DNA from: Bemisia tabaci | Taxonomy: Eukaryota; Arthropoda; Insecta; Hemiptera; Aleyrodidae | Direction of reading: 5' to 3' | NCBI RefSeq assembly: GCF_918797505.1 | Contig: NC_092800.1 | Coordinates: 25,993,577 to 26,057,576, forward strand | Length of the DNA: 64,000 bases | In this document: piece after piece, positions 37,201 through 47,500 of the stretch | Layout: every line of letters begins with the position of its first letter | Position numbering within the stretch: position 1 is the stretch's first letter | Notes under the pieces: generated by a model | Database searches by the model: none | Told to the model about the DNA's origin: nothing | Seen by the model: only the letters and a program-made list of their open reading frames with translations | Translations under genes and position numbers: made by a program

Positions 37201-37751
37201 ACACCGAAAAAATGAGGATAATAAATTTTGGACTTTGTGCGTTTTATACCAATAGAGAGGACTATATACCACTTACACTGATCCCCTCTCCCCCCTTATA
37301 ACGCAGGTTCAAACACTTCCCCCCCCCCCCCTAAAGCATTACGCACTCCTGAACGCTCCCCAAAGTCCTGGACACCACACCTTAAAGAGTCTTGATCTTC
37401 TTTGATCAAACAGCACTTGAAATTTTGCTTACAAGATCTAGCACTACCTCTAATGTATATAAGTCTACCGTGTTAAGATTATTCAACTGCATTCTCTTGC
37501 ATATGGTAAATTATTACCTCATTTTCAGAGAAGGGGTGCCGACGAACTAAACATTCAGCGCCTCCTTCCCTCCTCAAGCCTCGAATTTTCTGCAGAACCC
37601 ATTTGATGGTCAACGGTTTTATGTCGGCTGCAAACTGAATGACGATCTGAGTCGGAGGAAATCCAGTTGAGCGATTGTGTTCTGGAAGGGTTGACTGCTT
37701 GCTTGAGCTTGTGTCATGGTTCTTGGCGTGTGAAGGACGGACGTAGGCCAT
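25248..37751 (-). CDS. ANO10: Anoctamin-10 (TMEM16K) homologue, 11 coding exons
   Basis: Complete coding sequence of 690 residues (human ANO10 is about 660). Coding exons in transcript order: 37751-37518, 36462-36183, 35478-35186, 34336-34175, 31830-31623, 30840-30710, 29232-29143, 28492-28289, 27858-27667, 26717-26469, 25277-25248 (stop TGA). All junctions keep phase with GT-AG sites. The start ATG lies 15 bases after an acceptor at 37765, so a 5' UTR exon exists upstream. Family signatures: cytosolic N-domain ending FYEGQSI then [21 protein letters not shown] before helix 1; [33 protein letters not shown] in the helix 2-3 loop; [18 protein letters not shown]; and ALLYISP...IPDKPQWV near the end. 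TMEM16K is an ER calcium-activated lipid scramblase. The acidic residues of the two-calcium site are present (D539, E542, E571, D575), so scrambling is likely retained. The last exon adds only nine residues. Confidence 0.93.
25607..25792. mobile_element. MITE with 29-bp inverted repeats
   Basis: The left end is AGAAGTGTCGTCAGCTAAGT-TGGCAGTTG. The right end, inverted, is AGAAGTGTTGTCAGCTAAGT-TGCCAGTTG. That is two mismatches in 29. It is 186 bases with no coding frame and no clear target-site duplication. It lies in the last anoctamin intron. No second copy was noticed in the window. Confidence 0.8.
26163..26389 (-). other. Orphan protein-like frame in anoctamin intron 10
   Basis: A minus-strand frame ends [18 protein letters not shown] then [19 protein letters not shown] and a stop. 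It has unusually protein-like composition for this intron. An acceptor-like TTAAGCAG precedes it at about 26383, but that phase does not join in frame with the preceding anoctamin exon. It could be an alternative terminal exon using another site, a transposon remnant, or chance. I do not recognise it. Confidence 0.2.
26469..31830 (-). CDS. ANO10: Anoctamin exons 5-10: scramblase core helices
   Basis: Transcript-order exons 31830-31623, 30840-30710, 29232-29143, 28492-28289, 27858-27667 and 26717-26469 carry residues 324-681. Helix 6 contains [20 protein letters not shown], with N416 at the position of a calcium-ligand Asn. Exon 28492-28289 is a lineage-variable cytosolic loop, strongly charged ([10 protein letters not shown], then [15 protein letters not shown]). 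Helix 7 begins [11 protein letters not shown] (D539, E542) and helix 8 contains [12 protein letters not shown] (E571, D575). In TMEM16 structures these four acids coordinate calcium. The final helix is followed by the family motif IPDKPQW. Confidence 0.92.
30007..30259. mobile_element. MITE, family D copy 1
   Basis: The left end is CTGCCGTGCTAAGGAAGAAC and the right end, inverted, is CTGCCGTGCTAAGAAAGAAC. The inverted match continues through GCCGTATGAACATTC / GCCGCATGAACCTTC and GTTGCCAAAT. It is 253 bases, flanked by CATA on both sides (a possible target duplication). The second copy is 41260-41506. It sits in an anoctamin intron. Confidence 0.88.
30264..30400. repeat. Inverted repeat hairpin beside family D element
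   Basis: GTGGTGCATACCATTGTTTC followed by TTCCACCTTGGTTTCATCCA pairs imperfectly with GGTGGAAGAAACCACGGTGT followed by GTGCTACCGCGG. The arms are about 40 bases and the loop about 50. It could be another small foldback element inserted next to the family D copy. Confidence 0.55.
30966..31190. mobile_element. Near-perfect foldback element
   Basis: The arms are about 105 bases each. The left arm runs GTTGAACATGGAAAAAATG, TGATTTAACAATTT, GTGTCCGACATG, TTTTACAATAG to TTAACCAC. The right arm is the inverse, from GTGGTTAA through CTATTGTAAAA, CATGTCGGACAC and TTGTTAAATCA to CATTTTTTTCCGTGAACAC. The centre is about 31075. The transcript strand would form a long hairpin. It lies in an anoctamin intron. 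Confidence 0.85.
31266..31527. mobile_element. MITE, family C copy 2
   Basis: The left end is TTCGGCCAAATTATCACAAG and the right end, inverted, is AGCCAAAATATCACAAGCGG. The sub-terminal CACTACGTTGTCAGACA and AACAACATAGTGCC are inverted. Its length of 262 matches the copy at 21875-22133. It follows the foldback element by about 75 bases. Confidence 0.7.
32175..32433. mobile_element. MITE, family B, full-length copy
   Basis: In the same order as the minus strand of 50784-51044 it reads AATCTCGTTTGTGGTGTC, AATTGACATCATTCCTTGAA, GCAGAATTTTCTTCGCAC, GAGTAGTTTTCTG, TAAAGTATAACAGGAAGTC, TGCAACGTTGCAAAC and ACACCGTC. It is about 259 bases. It lies in an anoctamin intron. Confidence 0.8.
32473..32810. 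repeat. Nested inverted and direct repeats
   Basis: A segment CAAATGGGCAACCGAGGC plus TAAAAACAAACAGAATGCCT (32477-32512) is followed by its inverse at about 32580-32618, then by a direct copy of that inverse at about 32714-32752. Each rightward unit continues with CGTTTTGTTT and TTTTGTGTATCAT. A second inverted pair is ACCCCTTCTTCGACCAGGAA and TTCCTGGTCGAGGAGAAGG. It could be the termini of rearranged elements. Confidence 0.7.
33930..34008. mobile_element. Family B end fragment
   Basis: GACGTATGACAGGAAGTCTG, CAATGTTGTAAAC, and GCAGTTTCACCGTG match the terminal 75 bases of the family B elements at 32175-32433, 48533-48766 and 50784-51044. The other end is not recognised. Confidence 0.6.
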
Positions 37752-37765
37752 ATTGGAGTCTTCAT
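34175..37765 (-). CDS. ANO10: Anoctamin exons 1-4: cytosolic domain and first helices
   Basis: Transcript-order exons 37765-37518 (ATG at 37751), 36462-36183, 35478-35186 and 34336-34175 encode residues 1-323. The first 45 residues are polar and variable. [20 protein letters not shown] starts the conserved alpha/beta cytosolic domain. [20 protein letters not shown] and [13 protein letters not shown] follow the ANO10 pattern, with [13 protein letters not shown] [15 protein letters not shown] just before the membrane. Helix 1 is within [40 protein letters not shown] spans the exon 3-4 join and matches the family's FN-W-T-LE-WKR motif, which supports that junction. Confidence 0.92.
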
Positions 37766-38474
37766 CTAGATTTGATGGAAAGCACAAGAAAAGAGCTGAT
37801 ATAAAACCTGAATGTTGACTGTAAAAAAAGCTTAAAACATTTTCTAACAGTTTTGGAGGGAAAAGAGTTTGCTCAGGTCAAAATGACCTCAAACAAATTG
37901 GACCGTTTTTAGTGATTCCGGCAGGCACTGAAAAGCCTCTGTCATAGATAAATCTTCAAAAAACATAGACCTACACAAAATTTGTGTGCTTTTCCTAAAA
38001 TATGTGTCTCAGTACATATGTGTTATCTTAGTTGAGCACACCATCTTCCGCGATGATACTTAAAAATGATATTGGATGAATGCAGTCCACACAAGCTTAC
38101 GTCATTTCACATCTTAATATCTATATATTTATTCAGACATTTGAATAGACAAAAAATTTAGAAACGAAAAAAGGTGCTAGCTTAGTACCTGCAGAATTTA
38201 TAATTCAGAATGGATGCAAATGTGCTTGATGTCCGATAAAGTGTTGAAATGAATGAGAATGGTTTGGTGGCTTTTCAAGACAGTTAGCTTCAGAATAATT
38301 TTAATAGGAAACGTTAAAAAATCGGAACTGAACTCAAGTGACACAATTATTGTTGAAAGTTATTTTTAGATTCTTGGCAGGCATGATCTATACAATAAAA
38401 AATCCCAACTATGCACCAACTGGGCGGATTAGTTTTGCGAAGATTATGCAATAATTCACCAGAAAACCACTTAC

Positions 38475-38640
38475 TTAGGTTGAGCTATGAATCACAAGAG
38501 ATTTAGAACGTCGAGTAAGCAGAAACGAGTGAATTTTCCACGTATAAATCCTCGGACTTCGGGATTCACTTGAGCTTTCTAAGTTTCAACGGGACATGGT
38601 GGCGAAGTGAGGACGGTGAGTAAGTAAACAAACACACAAG
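38475..38640 (-). other. Probable 5' UTR exon and promoter region of anoctamin
   Basis: A minus-strand donor (CCTAA|GTAAGTGG, last exon base 38475) could splice to the acceptor at 37765 just upstream of the start codon. The transcription start is not determined. A plus-strand donor-like ACG|GTGAGTAAGT at about 38615 hints at divergent transcription, but nothing else supports it. Confidence 0.35.
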
Positions 38641-39326
38641 GTGACGAGTCCTTGAATTTTTCCGATATTTTATGACCGTAACAAAATGACTAATCTCATT
38701 CCAAGGCTGTAAAAGCTGTTGATGAAAAGGCTAAAGAGCTGACACAAAAGAAAACTCGGAAGAGAGAAGACAGGGGGGAAAACTTCAGCAGAAAGCCATA
38801 AAAATGCATGAAAATTCACTGATAACAGAAAGGTACCGATAAGACGCCAAATAAAAACAAACCCGACCTAACCTAAATCAATTAAACTCCTCCCTCTTTT
38901 TGCTGTTGTCAAGTTAGACTTTTTTTTAATATTTTATTAAGAACTAGAGAGATCTCATTTTCGGATTTAAGAAAGCCCAAAATTCAAACAAGGAGATAAG
39001 CACATCAAAAAATTCATGAGGTAGCTGGTAACTCTACGATTACGAGCTGATCACAAGTAAATAATCTGTATCATAAATTAAAAAATGATACTTGGAGTCA
39101 GTCTGACAACACTGCAATTACGAACTTCAATGAAATTCGACCGCGAAAATTTAATTACATCGGTACAGGTATCAGTTTCTTTACCACTGCATTGCCTTGG
39201 CCGAGAAGAGGAAGAAAAAAATGATAAGTTTTTTTTTTTGTTTATAACCTCGAGGGTTCAACTGTCAAGCAAGCACTGTTAATGGTCAAACTTGAACTAA
39301 AGGCTGACAAATACCAATCCAGGGCC

Positions 39327-39370
39327 AAAGTGTAAAACCTCATATCTCCATTGCAGGACATTGAGTATTT
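39327..39370. mobile_element. Family B terminal fragment
   Basis: AAGTGTAAAACCTCATATCT followed by CCATTGC resembles the family B left end at 48533 (AGGTGCAAGACCACATATCA then CCATTGG) and 10118. No matching right end was found, so it is a short, weakly supported relic. Confidence 0.35.
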
Positions 39371-41259
39371 CTCTACTTGATAAATTAGGACAGGCAGTCT
39401 TCAGCAGCGCAGTATTTCATGAGTATTTTTGCAGTTCTATCGCTCCAAAATTCTAAAAGGCATTATGCCTGAGTTTCTGCTTGTTATCACCTTTTCTCCA
39501 CAAACAGGGATTCAAACTTTTTACTTCAAAATTACCAGTAATTTTAAATGATCGGCTATTGATATAAGAATTTGATTAAATCATATTTCATGACACTCGA
39601 TGGCTGCAAGTTTTCAGGAGGACTCTCATGACAATTCTTTTACCAAAGAGAGATGACTCAGACTCAGCTCATTCAATTTTTGGCACTAAATGCAGATTCC
39701 TTTAATAACTTTCCTTGTTCCAGAAAATCTAAGTGGGTTTCCCCACCCCAAGCGGACTTTTCCAATGGAAATTGAATATATATTGAACTTTAGCGTAGAC
39801 CTACTTTAAAAAAAAATTATTATATTTTTCGTAGATCTACAATCACCTGGTATTTAAAGTAAAATAATATAATATAATAAAATAAACTCACTTCTCTCCC
39901 TCGTTGAATTTTTTCTTTGTCTGGGATTACTATCGAATACCTCTTATTACTGAAATTTCTGTTCTTAACCAGGATTCTGTCGTGGTAAGAAGTAGTCAGA
40001 AGAGGACAGATTACCGGTGAAAGCTCATTATCAGTGATATTACTTTCTTCTCATTACAAAAAAAAATTCTTATTAGCCATGAGACTTGAAAAATTTGTTC
40101 CGAAAATCACTACTCATGTGACTTTTGATGTTCATAACTTGAATGAAATATTTTTTTCAAATTGATAAGATCGTTATTTTGAAATTAACACATAAAATTT
40201 TCAAAAACATAATAAAAAATTGGTATTACAAACTCATGACTCACGACTTTTCTTATTATTTCGTCATAAAAGCAATGGGGCAAGTCGTGGCAAGGTATTT
40301 TAACAGGGTTTTTAATTGGGTTTCTCGCATAAAATTTCACTGAACAAACCAAAAAGTTCATTGTAAGTTCAAAAAATAAGTTCTAAGAGAAGCAAAGCCA
40401 ATTAAAATCCAACAGATCAAAAGACAACAGAAGAGTTGACATAGCAAGGCAATGATTTTTAGCTGTCGAAGAGTTCAGCCAACCAGCATACGCCACTGCT
40501 TCCAACTCGCAGCATCATCAGCGCCCACGAAAATATCATTTCAAACTGGTCTAGGTATCAGAGAAAATTCCCAGAAGCTTAGTTCACTCGTGCTTCCATA
40601 AAATGAATTGAAAAAAAAAAAAAAAAGGGTCCGACCGACTCATTGTTTGGGAGTTGTAGATCCAACAAACAGTATAAATGCTAAAAACGAATTTTGAAAT
40701 GCTCAATACAAAACCTTGCAAAATCACCTCGGCTGGAAGATTCATACATTAAATCAATTCATTTTTTTGCCAATTTTTTTTAAAAAAATGTATGCAAATG
40801 TAATGAGAGCAACTTGTTTTTTTAGATTACATTATAGCATTGGGTGGTAATTATTTAAACGAGAGCTCTTTTAGAAATCTTGAATAGAATTTTGTTCTTG
40901 ATCAACAAGACTGACATGAAGGACAGGCAAACATTAGTCAAAACTAAACTTCTGACGGATATTGTATATTTATCAGTCGGTGATTAAGTTACAAGTTTTC
41001 AACAAGGCATTCAGTTTTCTCATACGAATAAAACCTAAATACACAAGATATAAAATGCTAAAACAATAATCATAATGATATAACAAAGTAAAAATAGAAA
41101 ACGATCAGTATTAATGCACAATTCTAACCTTATACACCTTATTATAAACGTTTAAAGTATATGGACATAGTCACTGTAACCCAGGCCACAATTATGAAAC
41201 AGCATTATTGAGAGACAAACTCTGGTCAGGAAATTCAAACCTGCACGGTGCATTCCTAT

Positions 41260-41506
41260 CGTGCTACGGAAGAACGCTGTATGAACATTCGAGAGTTGCC
41301 AAATTTCCTTCAATAAAATGTTCATTTTTGACGAAAGTTATGAATTTTTTTCCTTTAAATTTTCAGAATTTTCAGGTAAAATTGTGAAGTAAATTGTCTG
41401 AAAAATTGGGAGGAAACATATTCATTTTACCAGGAAATTCGCGTTTTATGAAAGGAAATTTTGCAACGCGTGTGGGTTCATACAGCGTTTTCCCTTAGCA
41501 TGGCAG
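41260..41506. mobile_element. MITE, family D copy 2
   Basis: It follows 30007-30259 nearly base for base: CGTGCTACGGAAGAACGCTG, TATGAACATTCGAGAGTTGC, CAATAAAATGTTCATTTTTG, CAGGAAATTCGCG, TTATGAAAGGAAATTTTGCA, GGTTCATACAGCG and TTAGCATGGCAG. It has the same terminal inverted repeats, about 80% alike by eye, and is 247 bases. Confidence 0.88.
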
Positions 41507-43078
41507 ATTAGGGAAAGAGTCATGAGAAGGAGGGCAGAAGGAACTAGTATTGGTAGACGAAAATTGCGGTATCACCACTATGTACGTAAGTTTCCAAAGG
41601 AGAAGATTTCTGAATTTGGACGAATCACTAAATACAAAAGGACACAGGAATTTTGAGACTAATCTGGAAATAGACGAGTTCCTTTTGCATGCGTGAAGGC
41701 TCATATTTACAGTGGTTAGAGCCGTAGGAGCGAAAATTGCACTGTAATAATGCAAAGTTTCACCTGATGACTTATTTTTCTATTCATTGAGAAATACGAA
41801 TTTCACATTGAAAATTACAAGGAACTTTTGTAAGACCAGCAAAGAAAGTCAAGGAAAATTTAAAAAAGATCTATCGTTCTACAATAAAAAAAAACGAATT
41901 GTTCAGTGAAACTCTAGCATGTTACAATGCAATGGAGCTATTGCATGCGTCAGGGATTAGCGATGAATGCAACCTTTACTTATGTCAAATTTTGTGAGAA
42001 ACACAATGGTGCCACTGATTTCCTCTGAAACAAACACTCAAGCTCAGAGAAAGCTCTTGAAGTTAAGGCTGTAATGGAGGGGATTCCAAATGCTCCTCTG
42101 AGAGTCCACATACTTATTTTGTCCACCTCTCCATGCATAGATATGGAGATAATACATTAGCAGAGTTGCCACGGTTGTAGCCTTGGAGCTCCGAAACAAA
42201 GTGACAACCCTGCTAAAGTATTTGCTCCTTGGAGAATCTGACTGAAAATGGAAGTAGACTCTTAGCATAGTGTGGGGAGTCCCCTCAATTGCGGCCTCAA
42301 CTTTAAGAGCTCTTGTGAGCTTGGGAGTTTGTTTCAGTGAAAACCAGTGACATCGTTTTCTTGCAAATTTTACATAAGAAAACGTACGTAGGGTTAAATC
42401 GCAAATCCCTGACGCATGCGAGAGCTCCAGTATGTTCCTTTACAGCTGGAACCACTTCACTTACAATCATGCTAAACCTTCAGGCTTCTAAAGTTCATGA
42501 GAACGATGTCAGTCAAGAATACTTTTCAGGAAAGGCATAAGAATTAAATGAATGATATAGCACGTAATGTGTAGGGTATAGACAATAGGACGGCAAATTA
42601 CCCCTTTGATGGGCGTATCCTAAGGAAAGCAAAGCAAGTCAAAGAGAAAAAAAAGCTTTTCAAAAGACTTCCAACTAGGCAGTAATTTATACTAAGAGTT
42701 GCTGCTTTGTGCTTTCTTACTTTCGTACCTGAGGCGCATTGAGTGAGATTAACGTACCAAAACTTAAGGGGTTCTATTCAGCCCTCGGAACAGTTGACTG
42801 AATACAGCTTTCCCTTGCTGAGACATAGTTTAAGAGTTTGAAAAAAAAGATGCTTCTGTTACTATAAAAATCATTAAATTAAGAGCTAGACCAGGGCAAA
42901 CCCACTGTCAAAATGTTATTTTTTTAAGACACTGACCAAAATTAACTATTAGTCAGACGAGAATTATTAAATAGTTTTGATATGCTGGCATTGGCAAATT
43001 AAAAATCTAATAAATAAAACGGTTGAGCTTATATATAATTGTCTACCTTCTCAGGAAATTTAAAGGCAAACATTAAAA

Positions 43079-43594
43079 TTAGTAGTATTTGTTGACAACA
43101 AGACATTTAATTCTTTTGAAACTTATTAGAAACAAGCTTACTACTAATAGTGGTCCATTGCCATTTGGTTGGCAAGGGCTAGGAATAACGCACAGAAAAC
43201 AATTTTTTAGATAATTTGTGATGAGAAGTGGTTGAATTGATGGAAATCTGAGGCCAAGATAAACAAAGATTGAGATACTCAACACAAGTTCTTTAAATAT
43301 TTGTATGCTTTCGATTTTTGATACAGAAAACAGAGCCAATCCATAAAAAGACACACACAAACTGCCTATTTTTGATAAAAGCTCCTCAAAGCATGCAAAA
43401 TGAGAGTTCCTCAAAAATAAACGGAGACTATATTTGCAGGAACCAAACGAGAAAATGATAAAAAGTAAAACTAATAGAAAGTAATGAAGAAAAAATTGTA
43501 GGCTGATAAATGATAAAAGAAAAAATGCTTTGACGAAGAGAGCCAATAAAAAATGGAAACTGTGAACTGATAAAATTTCTAACAAACCAATCAT
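43079..43594 (-). CDS. Hydrophobic orphan frame, 171 codons
   Basis: I do not recognise this. It is one of the two longest unassigned frames in the window. It is very rich in Phe, Leu, Ser and Ile, with several potential membrane stretches (HFLLALFVKAFFLLSFISL, FFLHYFLLVLLFIIFSF). A-rich sequence on the plus strand would produce such a composition by itself, so coding is doubtful. It lies 1 kb downstream of the RNF185 stop on the same strand and might be UTR. A decayed multi-pass receptor exon is the alternative. Confidence 0.15.
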   Translation of the reverse strand: MIGLLEILSVHSFHFLLALFVKAFFLLSFISLQFFLHYFLLVLLFIIFSFGSCKYSLRLFLRNSHFACFEELLSKIGSLCVSFYGLALFSVSKIESIQIFKELVLSISIFVYLGLRFPSIQPLLITNYLKNCFLCVIPSPCQPNGNGPLLVVSLFLISFKRIKCLVVNKYY

Positions 43595-44577
43595 AAAGTT
43601 ATAAAGTCAAAACGTTTCAGGATTGGTTTTTTAGTGTCCGGTTTGCAATATTGAGTTTTTTTTCATTTATTTCTGCTTATCATTTAAAAGTAAATTGAAC
43701 TATTCAGGAAATCTATTTTTTTTGTGCCTTACTTGAAGCTTTGCAATTCATTTGTGACACCGGAATTATGCTTTTAAATGTATTGGACCCACTTTTAAAT
43801 GATTGTGAGAGTTGAAAGCAACCATGGTACCATTTCTCTGCCTATCGCAGGTGCCATTCTCTAAATGTGTTTAAAAATGGGTGAGCTGGGCCATCATGGC
43901 TTCTAAAGAAGTTGACATTCATTTGATCAAACTCGGAATTTCATGCACCATGATGCAGATGCAAAGTCAATTTCGCTCCTAAAAAATTTTAAATGGCTCA
44001 TAAAAACTGGGCTTCTTGACCAAGGTGGCTCCTAAAATGTATGAGGGAAAGCAGAACACTGCCCTTGTATTACCGGGAGATTTTAAAAAATCACAATCTT
44101 GATTCATCTCAGCAAAAGATCTACCATAATAACTGATGTAACGCATCAAAATTGATGGTTTAACAGTGGAAGAACTGAACTTGCAGAAAGCAAAGACACA
44201 ATGACAGGGAATTATCAAGGAGGAGATGACAGCATATTTGATTGATAAACCGGCACATCCTACCATAACCTTTTATACTGAATGACCACCAGTCTTTTAA
44301 GCAGAATCAATATACTACTGGCTCAAACGATTAAATTTTCACTAAAGAACTGGCCATGCTTTTGCTTAAATATTTTCAGGAAGAAACAGACAGTGTCTTG
44401 CAGCCCTGTCAGAGGTTGTAGCCTGGGCCAATTTCGTTGTGACAAATAATAACGAGAACAAATTTGATATATACATACATACACATATGATACAGTATTC
44501 TCAGGAAATGCGACAGAACTGATAGATTTAAAAACAAAAAAACCAAGTCATCGGAGTTCACGGTATCCTTAGAATTT

Positions 44578-47500
44578 TCACGCAAAAATGAGCCAACACA
44601 TGAAAACAACAGCGACCCATATGAATACTCGAGATAGAGATTGATCTTCTTCGTACTGCGGCATTCCTCGAACAGCTGAAATATCATTAAATATTAACAA
44701 AATTTGTGCCTTATTAGATAATTAGACTATTCGAGTGACAGGGTTAAACCTGTAAAAAATGAACAACACGATTAAGTAAGTATTTCCTTTATTCTGCGCT
44801 AAAAAAGCCTCAGCAAACTCCGTTTCATTAAAGTCCATCATTTTTCAATAAAAATTTTGCTGAATATGAACCAACACCCTTGACTGTGCCTCCCTGAAAT
44901 TTATTTGTGGGAAGGGAGGGAGGGGGCTCAGAACTATGAAAAGAGACATCAAACATAGCATTACCTAATGATTGAATAAATCAAGTCTCAAAGGCATCCA
45001 CTAAGAGCTGGATTAAACCCATTTCATGCATACTCTTTTATAACTACTGAAACCAACCTCGTGTTTCACTTGTGTTTTATTATCAGGGCACCAGCAGGTG
45101 CATTTTTTTATACATTACGTAGCACAGCAGTTTGTATGTAGCCACATGATCTCCATTTGTTTTACAATCTAGTACCCGCTATATTACTGATGAATTGATA
45201 CAATGGAATTGCTTTAATCCAAGTCAGATGTATTCAGGAATCCCATCAATTTCCTTTTAGAAAAAGTAAGAGAAATTTCCCAATAAATCAGAATCTTAAA
45301 TTTTTTTAACTTAGACATATTTTCCAGTCCTGCCATTAGGTTTTCTACGATGGGTAGAGCAAAAATGCAGAGTTACCAACACCATTGCTGATGAGTAACA
45401 ATAACTTACACATAGATAAATGACACTCAGTGTGCAAAAGTACTTACTTGCCGCAGGTCTCTGGTCACCGAAGTTGAACGATGATGTGAAGAACCCAAAA
45501 GGAAATGCACCAATCCCAAATGACAAATGAAATCCACCTTCTCCGAAACCAAACCCCGGAAAGCCCTGCAATACATATCATTATCAGCTCAAATACGACA
45601 CAAAGCAAGTCCTCAATTTTCTCATTCTCAAAAAATTTTAAAAGAATCCAAGCTAGAAACAATTGGTTTTCTTTCTTGGATTAGTTACAACATTGTCCAT
45701 AGGAAAAAACTTTAAAAAAAGAGTACATTGCTTGGATAGACTGGGAGACAAAGTTTTCATTGAAACATTTTGTTGGACGTTTTTTCTTTTAAGTCCTGCA
45801 TTAAAAATGCTCACGACCCCAAAAAAATTTTGAAAAATAACCTGCAGATGCAAAATTAATAAAATGAAATGCAGGAGTTCTATACAGGATGCTTAGCCGA
45901 TTTTTGTAATTTTTGATCTCTTAGAAAAATTATTGATAGAGGAGCTCAAGTTGGTGTCACTTTTTTAAATTGGTCAGGTTTGGTAAGAAAATTAATGAGC
46001 CGCCATATGAAATTTTCAAATTTTGAATTAAGTTTCAAATTCCCTGTCAAAAAGTATGCTCACTTACAAAGTTCCACGAAAATCAATAGAAAAGATGCCC
46101 CAAGATAGCATCTCGGCCACCATCTGCAATCTTCGATTTTAGAATTTTGAAAATTTATCTAGGTTTTCTGTCTACATACGAAGATTTCACTTAAATCAAT
46201 TGAACAGGAGCCGAGGTAGTATTTTAGGACACATGCACCATCTTGGATTTTCGAATTTTGGAAATTTGACTTGAAATTCAAGTTTCCTGTCAAAATATAC
46301 CCGTAGGAACCAAATTTTACTACAATCAGTTGAGTCCGCGCCGAGAAAGAACATTTTTTTCTACACATAGTTCCTTTTACTTTAAATAAAAATCCTGGTT
46401 AATGCATTAAATCAAAGGGAACCACTTATGGTTCCATTAGATTTAATTTGTCATCCCCGATTCCCTGTTTTACGATTTTTCAGGCGATATTCTCACGGGA
46501 CGAAAATAATTTTTTCGAGACATATTCATATGTCAGGGTGGCTTACTTTGTATAAACTCCAGATCCATCAAAAACTGAAAATTGAATACTTGGCGCTAGG
46601 TTCCTTTTCGTAGAGATACATTTAGACTGCAAAATGCTGTTATACTTCCAAATGCATTCACCATGATAATTAACTTTCTTTTAATTTCAGACGACAATAA
46701 TGGGTGAGAAAAGACTCAGAGAAAAAAAATGAGGCATTCTGTAATAATTTTACTTACCCCCATGGGTTCAGGTTCAGCTCTCTGACTGGGTGGTCGAGGA
46801 GGGACCTTATTTCTGAAAAATTCAAGTAGGTAAGAGATGAAAAAATTGCCAGTATGACATTCATTTAGAGGAACTTTTCTGTTATAGCTTGTTCCTAGCA
46901 GTTAGAATGAACTAAAATCGCAGGAGAAATACTGAATTTTGAGGACAGACAAATCAGTGTTTTTCAAAGAGCCTTTGTGAGCCGCTGACAAACCTTATGG
47001 ACATCAGGAGCATTAAAGATTTTTACCTATTTAAGAATTATGTTGGTCAAGAAATGTTCAAATGCAAACCTGCAGGCAATGGTTGACTCCTTCCAGTAAA
47101 CCGGAAGATACAATGTTGAAAACTCGGAGTCTCAAACTGATGCATGCGATTAGAATTATAATGATTCTTTTGGCTTCTTGTTTTTCTTGGGTGCATTAAA
47201 TTTAGAATTTGACTCTTAAAAATTAGACCAGAAAATGTTAGCTTACCTAGGGTCTTCTTGCTTTCCGCTACCTCTTCCGTACAATGGAATGACTTTCTCT
47301 TTACTAATAGCAGCTTTACACACAGGACAAAGTTGTCTGGTTGGCCTAGTTTCCAACCACTGATGTAAGCAAGGCCAGCTGAAATAACCACATTCCATAA
47401 ATGTAACATAATAAGTGCCGAAATCAGAGTGTATATCATATAAAAGTTTCCAAAGTAGAGTCATTCAGATCTTAAACTTAAAAATGGGGCATGAAAGTAA

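Larger units (their letters stand above)
38641..44577. other. Intergenic region between anoctamin and RNF185
   Basis: I see no supported gene in 5.9 kb. It holds a family B end (39327-39360), a family D element (41260-41506), a stretch at 41750-41830 that loosely resembles 12745-12830, and a hydrophobic minus-strand frame at 43079-43594. Part of the right side may be RNF185 3' UTR. Confidence 0.5.

Noticed and set aside
47047..47439. 130-codon minus-strand frame overlapping RNF185 exon 2
   Set aside because: It is a shifted-frame shadow of the real exon 47378-47247; only the RING frame with conserved Cys makes sense.
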